NCBI RefSeq assembly: GCF_016429215.1
Contig: NZ_JAELUH010000040.1
Coordinates: forward strand, 1-46,525
Origin: Herbaspirillum sp. ASV7
Lineage (GTDB): Bacteria; Pseudomonadota; Gammaproteobacteria; Burkholderiales; Burkholderiaceae_D
Reading direction: 5' to 3'
Length of the DNA: 46,525 bases
The translations under genes were made by a program, and so were the position numbers. The notes beneath the pieces are model-generated. The model was not told where the DNA came from. It was given only the letters and a program-made list of their open reading frames with translations, and made no database searches. Positions 17,881 to 24,009 of the stretch are shown here, piece by piece. Each line of letters opens with the position of its first letter. Within the stretch, counting starts at the first letter, position 1.

Positions 17881-18954
17881 TTACACCACTCTTCGGAGTG
17901 GTGTTTTTGTTTCTGCCTCCTGCTGTGACCAAAACGTGACCGTTTCCGCGTGGTGCGCTAGGTGGGATGGGGCCAAGTGGGCATAGCGCTGCACCATGTC
18001 CAACGTCTCCCATCCGCCCAGTTCCTTGAGCGCCAGCAGGGGCGTCCCGGCCTGGACATGCCATGAGGCCCAGGTGTGGCGCAGATCGTGAAACCGAAAA
18101 TCCGTGATCTGCACCAAGGCGCAAGCCCGCTTGAAACACCTGTCATCGATCTGGCTGATTTTGGCGGGTTTGCCATCCTTCGTTGCCCGTTCAAAAACAT
18201 ACTGCTGTGCCGTTTTCAGCCGGCGCGCAATCACTGCAAGCGCGTCGGCATTGAGCGGCACGGCCCGGGCATATCCGGACTTTGCCTCTTCAGCGATCAC
18301 CCAGGCATTGCGGTTCGGCAGATCTACGCTCTTTGGCTCCAAAGAAAGCAGTTCGTCCGCGCGCATGCCCGTGGTCACTGCCACAAGCGCAATATCGCGC
18401 ATCCATTCAATGGAAATCGCGTCGATCAGAGCCTTGATGACTGGCTTGGATTCGAAGCGGACACGCTTGTCTGGCTCCTGGAACTTGCTCAGTTTCGGAG
18501 GACGATTGATCCACCCCCAATCTGCGGCCAACGTCAAGATCCGCTTGATGGTGGCCAGGTACCGATTCTTCGTGGCAGCCGATACAGGTTTGGCCTTACG
18601 GTGCTTGTGCGTGGTGTGCGTTGGCAGCTTCTGGAGGATGTTGCCGGCGGTTAAAGAGCGAATCGGGGTCGAAGCCCCAAGGGCGGCGCGCCAATACTGC
18701 ACGTGCCTGACCTTCGATTCGTAGTCGCTCTGGCCTTCTGATAGCTTCAGCATACCCAGTGCAGCTTCGTCAAAGGTGTGATCAGGTTCCTCGCCCAGCT
18801 TGGTGGATCGCCACAAGTCGGCCTTTACTCGGTCATGGAGTTCTTGCGCAGCTTGTTTGTCCGTCGTGCCAGAAGAGCGTCTAATTCGCGGGACGCCTGG
18901 CGCGCGGATATCAATCCACCAGATGCCTGATGAGGGATTTTTGCGGATTGGCAA
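17881..18954 (-). CDS. int: Tyrosine-family phage integrase
   Basis: Site-specific recombinase of 357 residues that inserts and excises the prophage at the adjacent tRNA gene. The N-terminal arm-binding part starts MPIRKNPSSGIWWIDIRAPG. A SAM-like core-binding domain spans about 60-155, then the catalytic domain carries R198 (TGMRADE), H289 and R292 (HDLRHTWAS), W315 (GGWETLDM, at the usual His/Trp position) and nucleophile Y324 (QRYAHL). All catalytic residues are present, so it should be active. It is the last gene of the leftward early operon, and its 5' end overlaps the preceding gene by 130 bases in another frame. The unusual overlap is kept because the N-terminus up to residue 1 looks canonical. 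Confidence 0.95.
   Translation of the reverse strand: MPIRKNPSSGIWWIDIRAPGVPRIRRSSGTTDKQAAQELHDRVKADLWRSTKLGEEPDHTFDEAALGMLKLSEGQSDYESKVRHVQYWRAALGASTPIRSLTAGNILQKLPTHTTHKHRKAKPVSAATKNRYLATIKRILTLAADWGWINRPPKLSKFQEPDKRVRFESKPVIKALIDAISIEWMRDIALVAVTTGMRADELLSLEPKSVDLPNRNAWVIAEEAKSGYARAVPLNADALAVIARRLKTAQQYVFERATKDGKPAKISQIDDRCFKRACALVQITDFRFHDLRHTWASWHVQAGTPLLALKELGGWETLDMVQRYAHLAPSHLAHHAETVTFWSQQEAETKTPLRRVV
17883..17908 (+). terminator. Terminator hairpin downstream of the tRNA, inside the 3' end of int
   Basis: A perfect 9-bp stem ACACCACTC / GAGTGGTGT with a TTCG tetraloop is followed by TTTTTGTTT on the plus strand. It is a strong terminator for the tRNA transcript. It also encodes the last codons of the integrase on the other strand, so it came with the phage. 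Confidence 0.85.
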
Positions 18955-19160
18955 TTGTTTTCTCCTGCAACCCGCAGCGGTAGCCGGGTCACATTGTTGC
19001 GTTTCTCACTCAGTTCTGCAAGCCGCGAGGGCCAGACACGCCAGACACGGGATCCTGGCAGGCGGAATCCAATGTGTTCGCGCATGGCGAAGACCGTGCT
19101 GTAAGAAAGTTTCAGACGCTTGGCGGCCTCCTGCAGGGTCAGGGCGGTTTCGTCGGTCAA
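18825..19160 (-). CDS. Helix-turn-helix, excisionase-like protein
   Basis: A 111-residue protein starting at a TTG (19158-19160) preceded by GGAGGA at a 6-base spacing; the TTG overlaps the stop of the upstream gene (TTGA). Residues 6-50 contain a MerR/HTH_17-type winged helix (LTLQEAAKRLKLSYSTVFAMREHIGF, then RVWRVWPSRLAEL), the fold of many excisionases and small phage DNA-binding proteins. The basic tail runs 130 bases into the integrase gene. Position directly before int fits a directionality factor (Xis), but a plain regulator is possible. The rare start codon may keep its level low. Confidence 0.65.
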   Translation of the reverse strand: MTDETALTLQEAAKRLKLSYSTVFAMREHIGFRLPGSRVWRVWPSRLAELSEKRNNVTRLPLRVAGENNCQSAKIPHQASGGLISARQASRELDALLARRTNKLRKNSMTE

Positions 19161-19801
19161 GTTGACTCCTCCGGCGGCCGGCGAGGCCGGATGCCATGGA
19201 CGTACTCCGTTTCGCGGATGATCTGGTAGACGGCGCGCTGGTCGATCTTGCGGAAGCGGCGTTGAATCCTGGTGATTGCGGCGAATTTCAATGGCTCCGT
19301 TCCTGCGCCCGGCTCGCCGGCAGCACCGCCACCACCGCCATTTTGCGGCTGACATGCTTGCATTGCTTCAAGCTCGAATTCCATTTCCTTGTTGATCGTT
19401 TCAAGCTTTTGCACATGCTGTTCCCAGGTCATAGGCCACAATGGACCACACCCATTCGGGCAACCCTCTTCCTTGGCTTGCTGGCAGGCCCTCCCGATGA
19501 GGGCCGCGTGCAAGCCGCACTTGGCGCAGTGAAGAACTCCCGTTGCCAGGTTGCGCTCCTCGTGGCTGCCATCATTGGAAGCAGAGTCAGTCAGCCGAAG
19601 AATGATATCGACCTGCTCTTGGGTTAGCACGACGCCGGCCACGAGCCCGGCGATGGACGATTCCAGATCTTGAGGCTTGGCGGCAGCACCCTCCAGATCA
19701 ACGATCAAGTCATTCACCTGGATGGCACTGAAAATGGGCGAGTTCGGCATGACGTCGAGCATCAGCTTAACGGCCTGGCGCAATTGTGGGATGTTGCTCA
19801 T
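19157..19801 (-). CDS. Unknown prophage protein with zinc-ribbon-like cysteines
   Basis: A 214-residue protein not assigned to a named family. It starts at the ATG 19799-19801 (MSNIPQLRQAVKL), which overlaps the stop of the upstream gene and has GGGAG upstream. The middle holds a possible zinc site: CAKC at about residues 92-95 and CPNGC about 25 residues later. A coiled-coil-like acidic stretch (HVQKLETINKEMEFELEAMQ), a Gly-rich linker and a basic C-terminal region (RIQRRFRKIDQRAVYQIIRETEYVHGIRPRRPP) follow. The last part reads like a winged-helix or nucleic-acid-binding segment. Part of the coupled leftward operon. Confidence 0.7.
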   Translation of the reverse strand: MSNIPQLRQAVKLMLDVMPNSPIFSAIQVNDLIVDLEGAAAKPQDLESSIAGLVAGVVLTQEQVDIILRLTDSASNDGSHEERNLATGVLHCAKCGLHAALIGRACQQAKEEGCPNGCGPLWPMTWEQHVQKLETINKEMEFELEAMQACQPQNGGGGGAAGEPGAGTEPLKFAAITRIQRRFRKIDQRAVYQIIRETEYVHGIRPRRPPEEST

Positions 19802-20046
19802 GACCGAGGCTCCCGTACAGACGAGATCAGTTTCAGCGCGGGGCGCCGCCGAGACAAGCAAGCCGCGGCTTGATCAGTAACTACTGCGAGCACCATTGTC
19901 TTGAATGTCGGATCCAGATCTCGGAATGCTTTGAGCAGCAGTGATTCCTCACCTGTGAGGAGCAGCGGATCATTCTGATGTGACCGTGTGATCGACTGGA
20001 GCGTGCGCACATTCCCGGTGGTTGGCGAGTTGTCGTTCTTCTTCAT
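19798..20046 (-). CDS. Small prophage protein of unknown function (82 aa)
   Basis: Not recognised. The ATG at 20044-20046 overlaps the stop of the upstream gene, and its own stop overlaps the next start (both ATGA type), with AAGG upstream. The sequence MKKNDNSPTTGNVRTLQ is polar at first, then LLLTGEESLLLKAFRDLDPTFKTMVLAVV looks helical. The opening resembles a short regulator that oligomerises through that helix, but no DNA-binding motif is evident. Confidence 0.6.
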   Translation of the reverse strand: MKKNDNSPTTGNVRTLQSITRSHQNDPLLLTGEESLLLKAFRDLDPTFKTMVLAVVTDQAAACLSRRRPALKLISSVREPRS

Positions 20047-20339
20047 TTGATCGCCTTCTTGAATTCTTGACGTGCGTCGAGTTCATCTTCATCGAAAGCC
20101 CAGGTATGCTCAATGAGGTGGGCTGTCGGGTGCGTTTGCCGAATGATGCGCAGGCGCTTCTTGGCCTTGTAGCGGCTGGAAAGGGGCGGACAAAGAATCT
20201 CTACGCCGGCAGCACGAAATTCACCGCCTTGAGCTCGGACGATTGCCTTCTGCACTTGGAAATAGGTAACGTGAAATCTGTAAGCCTGGGCGATTCGCCG
20301 ACGATGCGCGCGTAGCTCGGGAGTGTTGGAGAGCTTCAT
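20043..20339 (-). CDS. Small basic prophage protein of unknown function (98 aa)
   Basis: Not recognised. MKLSNTPELRAHRRRIAQAYRFHVTYFQVQKAIVRAQGG is strongly basic and amphipathic, and the C-terminal half ends in an acidic helix (FDEDELDARQEFKKAIK). Start and stop both overlap neighbours by four bases, so it is translated as part of the leftward chain between rha and the 82-residue gene. The basic N-terminus suggests nucleic-acid binding, but that is only an impression. Confidence 0.6.
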   Translation of the reverse strand: MKLSNTPELRAHRRRIAQAYRFHVTYFQVQKAIVRAQGGEFRAAGVEILCPPLSSRYKAKKRLRIIRQTHPTAHLIEHTWAFDEDELDARQEFKKAIK

Positions 20340-21031
20340 TTTTCAACTCTCATTTCAATGAAGGCGGCATCCAGCATGCTCTCGTGGTACGAGTTGACCT
20401 GGCCAAAGCGCACATCACGAACCTTGCCGACCGGGATCCCCTCGTGTTTGCTCAGCTCACCAGCGCGCCGGCCTACGCGGATTGCGGTGGCGTGGTCGAT
20501 CTTGATGCCGTGCATGGCGCCATAGCCAATGACGGTGAAGTAACTCGCGCCGTCTTCGAAAGCAGATTGCTTTACCTCCAGGCGCTTGATGCTCTCGGTG
20601 TGAGATTCCTGGGTGGCGACAATCTCCTGCTGCTGCGCCTTGATCCGGGCATTGTCGACCATCAGGGCAACCAGAGCACGCTGCTCGGGTGGCAGCTCCG
20701 CAAGAGAGTTCTGCGCCGAGAGTTGTGCACGCATGTCGAAGAAACCCTTGATCAGAGCGATCTTGAACTGGCGCACGATTTCAGAGTTGCGCATGTAGGC
20801 AATCACCAGCGCCGACTGCTGTTCGTTGAGCAGTGCGATCTCGCGCTGCTGCGTCCCGCCTGCAGTTTCAAAGGGTTGGATTTCAAATCGGACCCTTCCG
20901 AAGCGCTCCAGATCAGCGGTGTAGCTGCGCACCAGCTTGATTACGGCCTCATGGCTGTTGGTCGTACCTTCGGCAATCGCCACAGAGGTAGTGACGGGCT
21001 CGCCGTCTTTGATGTGGATAAGGGCGCTCAT
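20336..21031 (-). CDS. Rha-family phage regulatory protein
   Basis: A 231-residue Rha-type regulator. The N-terminal Rha domain is plain: DGEPVTTSVAIAEGTTNSHEAVIKLVRSY, then FGRVRFEIQPFETAGGTQQREIALLNEQQSALVIAYMRNS. A helical linker (about residues 115-160) follows. The C-terminal domain (SYFTVIGYGAMHGIKIDHATAIRVGRRAGELSK, split here only for description) resembles that of other phage antirepressor-type proteins. Rha proteins block phage growth in hosts lacking IHF or act as regulators. The frame is open to 21199, but the ATG 21029-21031 has GGAGG 7 bases upstream and overlaps the previous stop. Possible antirepressor for the protease-less repressor at 22.5 kb. Confidence 0.82.
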   Translation of the reverse strand: MSALIHIKDGEPVTTSVAIAEGTTNSHEAVIKLVRSYTADLERFGRVRFEIQPFETAGGTQQREIALLNEQQSALVIAYMRNSEIVRQFKIALIKGFFDMRAQLSAQNSLAELPPEQRALVALMVDNARIKAQQQEIVATQESHTESIKRLEVKQSAFEDGASYFTVIGYGAMHGIKIDHATAIRVGRRAGELSKHEGIPVGKVRDVRFGQVNSYHESMLDAAFIEMRVEK

Positions 21032-21288
21032 TCTGCGGCCTCCAGCGTATCGAGGTCGCGGCTCAGACTGGCGGCCACGTCGAATGCAGCGCCGATGGCG
21101 CCGGCCACTGCTGGAGTGCATACATCCCGATTCTGGGTGGCGAAGACATGCAGGATTTCCAGTTGCGCCATGAGCTGCTCGGCCTGGTGCGCCAGACAAC
21201 CGACATCCTTCGGGGCGGGGGTAACAGGGCTGGCGTGAGATGCTGCTCCCTTGACGCTGGGTGCGCCTGTGTTACTATTTCTGCTCAT
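21028..21288 (-). CDS. Small helical prophage protein (86 aa), unknown
   Basis: Not recognised. The ATG at 21286-21288 has AGGAG 8 bases upstream and is preferred over the in-frame ATG at 21321. After a polar, Pro/Ala-rich start (MSRNSNTGAPSVKGAAS), the rest is helical with two cysteines (CLAHQAEQLMAQLEILHVFA... and DVCTPAVAGAIGAAFDVAASLSRDLDTLEAA). Similar short all-helical proteins are common between repressor and int in temperate phages. Its stop overlaps rha. Confidence 0.6.
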   Translation of the reverse strand: MSRNSNTGAPSVKGAASHASPVTPAPKDVGCLAHQAEQLMAQLEILHVFATQNRDVCTPAVAGAIGAAFDVAASLSRDLDTLEAAE

Positions 21289-21319
21289 GAAATTAACTCC
21301 TGACAGGGTGAGTTTCATC

Positions 21320-21351
21320 AAGCCGCTAAGTGTTCGAGCACTCGGCGGCTT
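21320..21351. terminator. Hairpin between the first two genes of the leftward operon
   Basis: AAGCCGC (21320-21326) and GCGGCTT (21345-21351) close a stem continued by AGTG/CACT around TTCGAG. The T-run (TTTTTC) is on the plus strand, so it is a good terminator for rightward RNA; on the leftward transcript the hairpin has A's before and no U's after. It could protect or attenuate the leftward mRNA, or stop antisense transcription entering from the left. Confidence 0.5.
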
Positions 21352-21355
21352 TTTC

Positions 21356-21580
21356 TTAACGATTCAATTCAAGCAATTGCTGGGTCAACTTAGGCAGGTC
21401 AGATGCATACCGCCCCATTACCTGTACCAGCGTTTCAATGCCAGCTTCCTCGGCTGCCAGCGTGCGCTCGGCCATCTTGATCAGAGAAATGAGAGTGTTC
21501 CCGGCGACTTCCAGATCATGAGCAAGCTTTGCTAGATTTGCTTGCTGCGCTGCGGTGCGCTCTGTTTTTGTTTCTTTCAT
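21356..21580 (-). CDS. Small helical protein, first gene of leftward early operon (74 aa)
   Basis: Not recognised. MKETKTERTAAQQANLAKLAHDLEV... is almost entirely helix, amphipathic and charged, with heptad-like leucines, suggesting a coiled-coil dimer. AGGAG sits 8 bases before the ATG. It is the first gene after the operator-overlapped leftward promoter at about 21.63 kb, so it should be among the first proteins made upon induction. Confidence 0.65.
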   Translation of the reverse strand: MKETKTERTAAQQANLAKLAHDLEVAGNTLISLIKMAERTLAAEEAGIETLVQVMGRYASDLPKLTQQLLELNR

Positions 21581-21599
21581 TCCAGGTTCTCCTGAATTT

Positions 21600-21612
21600 A
21601 GTACTCAGTACT
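21600..21612. promoter_or_regulatory. 13-bp perfect palindrome in the leftward leader
   Basis: AGTACT-C-AGTACT lies between the leftward promoter and the ribosome site of the 74-residue gene. It differs from the CTAG-type operators, so it could bind another regulator (for instance the Cro/YdaS-like protein), or form a small RNA hairpin. Confidence 0.35.
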
Positions 21613-21623
21613 CATGACGTGAA

Positions 21624-21661
21624 TTTATACTAGAAAATCTAGTTAGGCAAGAAAATCTAGT
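21624..21661 (-). promoter_or_regulatory. Leftward early promoter with repressor operators (O_L-like)
   Basis: Site 1 is a perfect 15-bp palindrome ACTAGA-AAA-TCTAGT at 21629-21643. Site 2 (21647-21661) keeps the right half TCTAGT and four of six left-half bases. A palindromic core AACTAGTT at 21678-21685 is a possible third half-site. On the minus strand TTGCCT (21650-21645) and TATAAA (21629-21624) or TAAATT (21627-21622, 17-base spacing) form the promoter, so site 1 lies between -35 and -10. Binding there would block the integrase operon. The same palindrome occurs between cI and cro. Confidence 0.7.
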
Positions 21662-21689
21662 GAAATAGTTTTCATCAAACTAGTTATTT

Positions 21690-21887
21690 GGCGAACGATG
21701 AAAATGTAACGAGAACGCCAAAAACCAAATAGGAGAAAGCGTTTTCATTTAGCGAGAGACGAGAAGGGAAATGGCCCGGTCGCTTAATGACAAAACGGGG
21801 CCGTAGTTTTTCCGGGAAGCGCTCCGGCAATGGAAGTGCCTGCGAAAATGGGGGGGGAGGGTTTACAGCAGAAACGGGGGGATGGGT
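21690..21887. other. Non-coding gap between O_L region and the membrane-protein gene
   Basis: No gene or clear terminator seen. It contains the loosely mirrored segments GATGAAAA and TTTTCATT about 45 bases apart, a short hairpin CCGGGAAGCGCTCCGG near 21,820, and G-runs near 21,850 and 21,880. It probably holds the end of the leftward lysogeny transcript. Confidence 0.4.
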
Positions 21888-22481
21888 TTAGGACTGCTTG
21901 GGTCGGCCGCCGGTTTTGTCCCAATTGCAGATCGTCACGATCCGGTCGATTGATGATGCGGATTGCTTCGGATAATTGACTTTGATCCAGGCGGCGAGCT
22001 GTTCTTTCACCGTTCCTTTACCTGGCGTGACCGTAATTGCACGCCATGCTTGGAACGCGATATCCAATTGTTCTGGGTATTTCGGATCATCCTGATCAAA
22101 GCCATCCCATCCCTCAAACTCTTCGCTGGGAACAGGTTTTTCGTATACAGAATGCTGCACAATGGGGTCAGGCTCGCTGTTGAAGACTTCAAAAATAAGT
22201 ACGATCCGTAACACACATGCGCCGGCAATCCCGCCTAGCGAGAAAAACATTAGAGCGGTCCGCGTCAATTCTGGCGGCGGTAGGCCTTGCAACCCATTCA
22301 GCATTAATTTCCCCACGTGAGCTACCAGCGGGAAAACGCATGCAAGCACCGTTATACATAGTATTAAGAAAAATATCAGCGGCCTCAGCGCAATAGCTAA
22401 GTCAAAAAAGAAAATGAGCCAGCGGACTGGCCCTTTTTCTTGTTTCGATACCGCATCATCATGGTTCTCTTGCTGCGCCAT
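21888..22481 (-). CDS. Two-helix membrane protein, candidate lysogenic-conversion gene
   Basis: A 197-residue protein of no family I recognise. After a 20-residue cytosolic start (MAQQENHDDAVSKQEKGPVR) come two hydrophobic segments at about residues 21-60 (probably one or two helices: WLIFFFDLAIALRPLIFFLI and onward) and about 78-98 (LMFFSLGGIAGACVLRIVLI), then a 100-residue acidic soluble domain ending in KTGGRPKQS. It begins 7 bases after the repressor stop, with AGGA before the ATG, so it is expressed with the repressor in the lysogen. That position is typical of superinfection-exclusion or other lysogen-expressed genes; this role is inferred from place, not sequence. Confidence 0.7.
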   Translation of the reverse strand: MAQQENHDDAVSKQEKGPVRWLIFFFDLAIALRPLIFFLILCITVLACVFPLVAHVGKLMLNGLQGLPPPELTRTALMFFSLGGIAGACVLRIVLIFEVFNSEPDPIVQHSVYEKPVPSEEFEGWDGFDQDDPKYPEQLDIAFQAWRAITVTPGKGTVKEQLAAWIKVNYPKQSASSIDRIVTICNWDKTGGRPKQS

Positions 22482-22488
22482 TACTGTC

Positions 22489-22848
22489 CTACCCCTTCTT
22501 TTCCAATATCCCCAAAAGGTTCATCAATGCCTGCTGAGCCTCGGCGTCGAGCGCGTCGAAGCTCCTTGCTACCTTCAGCGCATTCTCGCTAATCCCGCAC
22601 CCAGATGCGGACTTTCCCAGGGCTAGACTCGATTCCGTGGAATCGGGAGAGCCCAATAACAAATATTCAGGAGTGGTTTTGAGTGCCTGCGCAACAGCGG
22701 ACAGCCGCTCGCGTTTTGGGGCGGTCCCATCTTCTCGCTCCCATTGCTGAACAGTCTGCCAAGCAGAGACCCCGACCATGTCGGCAAGATTCTGCATGCT
22801 CAGTCCAAGCGCTTCGCGGCGCTGTTTGATTCGGGAATGTATAGACAT
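22489..22848 (-). CDS. XRE-family lysogeny repressor (CI-like, no protease domain)
   Basis: A 119-residue repressor with an N-terminal Cro/CI helix-turn-helix (SRIKQRREALGLSMQNLADMVGVSAWQTVQQWERED, split at residues about 5-40), then ALKTTPEYLLLG, and a C-terminal helix (FDALDAEAQQALMNLLGILE) likely used for oligomerisation. The S24 peptidase domain of lambda CI is missing, so RecA-stimulated self-cleavage is not expected. The ATG 22846-22848 is chosen from a longer open frame because the HTH begins there; AGGA lies about 12 bases upstream. It faces the cro-like gene across the operators at 22865-22918, and a membrane protein gene follows in the same transcript. Confidence 0.88.
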   Translation of the reverse strand: MSIHSRIKQRREALGLSMQNLADMVGVSAWQTVQQWEREDGTAPKRERLSAVAQALKTTPEYLLLGSPDSTESSLALGKSASGCGISENALKVARSFDALDAEAQQALMNLLGILEKKG

Positions 22849-22864
22849 GGCGTGTATCCTATCC

Positions 22865-22918
22865 GCTAGTTTTTTTTGTGTCATCGCAGGATAAACTAGC
22901 ATCGCTAGAAAATCTAGT
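22865..22918. promoter_or_regulatory. Repressor operators between cI and cro (O_R-like)
   Basis: The best site, GCTAGA-AAA-TCTAGT at 22904-22918, matches the O_L palindrome at 14 of 15 positions. An overlapping site ACTAGC-ATC-GCTAGA (22895-22909) has the same half-site spacing. A lone half-site GCTAGT is at 22865-22870. The set fills the 84-base space between the divergent repressor and cro-like genes, where both promoters must lie, although I could not fix their -35/-10 boxes. Confidence 0.72.
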
Positions 22919-22932
22919 GTATGCTTATTTAT

Positions 22933-23172
22933 ATGAACGGCATCGCAAAAACCATCAGCTACTTCAAAAGCCAGTCGGCGGTAGCACGCGCCCTCAATCT
23001 GAGCGGCTACCAGGTCGTGCAGCAATGGCTAGCAGCTGGACGCGTGCCTGCAGAGTACTGCCCGAAGATCGAAGAGCTCACGAACGGCGAAGTTCGGTGC
23101 GAAGAGCTCAATGACCGGGTCAACTGGACCTATCTGAGGCAGACGTCAGTTCCACAGCCGGTGGAGAGCTAA
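22933..23172 (+). CDS. YdaS/Cro-like antirepressor-type DNA-binding protein
   Basis: A 79-residue HTH protein beginning MNGIAKTISYFKSQSAVARALNLS, with the YdaS-type recognition region GYQVVQQWLAAGRVPAEYCPKIEELTNGEV and a final LNDRVNWTYLR. This matches the YdaS_antitoxin/Cro family of phage regulators, which take the Cro position opposite cI. An in-frame ATG at 22921 would add four residues; the ATG at 22933 suits the family better. No Shine-Dalgarno sequence precedes either, and a start near the end of O_R suggests a very short leader. It would shut off the repressor after induction. Confidence 0.85.
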   Translation: MNGIAKTISYFKSQSAVARALNLSGYQVVQQWLAAGRVPAEYCPKIEELTNGEVRCEELNDRVNWTYLRQTSVPQPVES

Positions 23173-23213
23173 GTATGTTGCTCCATTCCCAAATCGGCCA
23201 ATCCGGCGCCGTT

Positions 23214-23834
23214 TTACTCAGTAGCTGGCAAATTCGCTCTGACCTTGGCTGGCAGGGTGAAGAGATAGGTCAGAACCAGTTCCGTGAAGTGCTGGAGCTC
23301 TTCGGTCTGTTCTTTGGTCGGCTTGGGCAGATCGTGGACGGCTTCGTTTCCTTCAAGACGGATCTTGTGCGCCCATTCTTTCAGGTCTTTAGTGATAAGG
23401 CCGTCCTTTTCAAGTTTGTCGATCCGCTTTCCGAGGTTGTGGACGTCAATGGTCGGTTCGAACACCTTGGTGCCGACGTCAATTGCACGGCGAAACATCA
23501 TGACAGCGGAGCTGTAGCGGCCGTCTTTAGTGTTTTCTGCTCCTTCGATGAAGGCGTCGGCAGCCACTTCTGGAACATCCTCAGGGGCAAGGGAAGTATG
23601 TCGTTCAGGGAAAAACTGAATGCTTCTGATAGGGGAGCTAGATCCGGTCGCTATAACGGTGAGGTTTTTCGGATCATGACCATTGGTAGATACAACGGCG
23701 GATATCGGCCAGGTGCAAACAGGGCAGCTAGAGAAGATATTGAACCGAGCCGAATCAGTTTGCACACTGTAGTGGACCGGGAATGCAACGCTTCGAGTCG
23801 AGCAATGCGGGCAATCATGAACGAGGATAGTCAT
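23214..23834 (-). CDS. DUF4145-domain protein with N-terminal zinc-binding cysteines
   Basis: A 206-residue protein, encoded against the direction of its early-gene neighbours. N-terminal paired cysteines CPHC (about residues 9-12) and CPVC (about 37-40) look like a zinc knuckle. The C-terminal half is a DUF4145 domain: EDVPEVAADAFIEG, SSAVMMFRRAIDVG, LGKRIDKLEKDGLITKDLKEWAHKIRLEGNEAVHD (a continuous conserved block) and FTELVLTYLFTLPAKVR. DUF4145 domains occur alone and fused to restriction-type enzymes, often in defence settings; activity is unknown. The ATG (23832-23834) overlaps the start codon of the plus-strand gene at 23833 in the sequence CATG. Likely an independently expressed cargo gene. 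Confidence 0.88.
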   Translation of the reverse strand: MTILVHDCPHCSTRSVAFPVHYSVQTDSARFNIFSSCPVCTWPISAVVSTNGHDPKNLTVIATGSSSPIRSIQFFPERHTSLAPEDVPEVAADAFIEGAENTKDGRYSSAVMMFRRAIDVGTKVFEPTIDVHNLGKRIDKLEKDGLITKDLKEWAHKIRLEGNEAVHDLPKPTKEQTEELQHFTELVLTYLFTLPAKVRANLPATE

Positions 23835-24009
23835 GGCTAATGACCTTGTAGTTATTGATTCGAAATTGGATCGGCTCCTTGAATCCCCGCCCTCGGAAGC
23901 GATCCGCCTGATCGTTCAAGAATACCAGATTGCCAATGACCGGCAGGCGTTCGTCATGGCCATGGCGGCAAAGCTCGTTGTCTTGACCAAGCGAGGTGCG
24001 AAATGCTGA
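23833..24009 (+). CDS. Small early protein of unknown function (58 aa)
   Basis: Codes for MANDLVVIDSKLDRLLESPPSEAIRLIVQEYQIANDRQ and on to a Cys-terminated end. It is a small helical protein not recognised from any family. GAGG lies 7 bases upstream of the ATG and the stop overlaps the start of the next gene (ATGCTGA), both good signs of a real gene. Its start codon overlaps, on the other strand, that of the DUF4145 gene. Confidence 0.65.
   Translation: MANDLVVIDSKLDRLLESPPSEAIRLIVQEYQIANDRQAFVMAMAAKLVVLTKRGAKC

Noticed and set aside
23175..23840. 221-residue plus-strand frame between cro and the 58-residue gene
   Set aside because: It lies opposite the recognisable DUF4145 gene and begins without a ribosome site.
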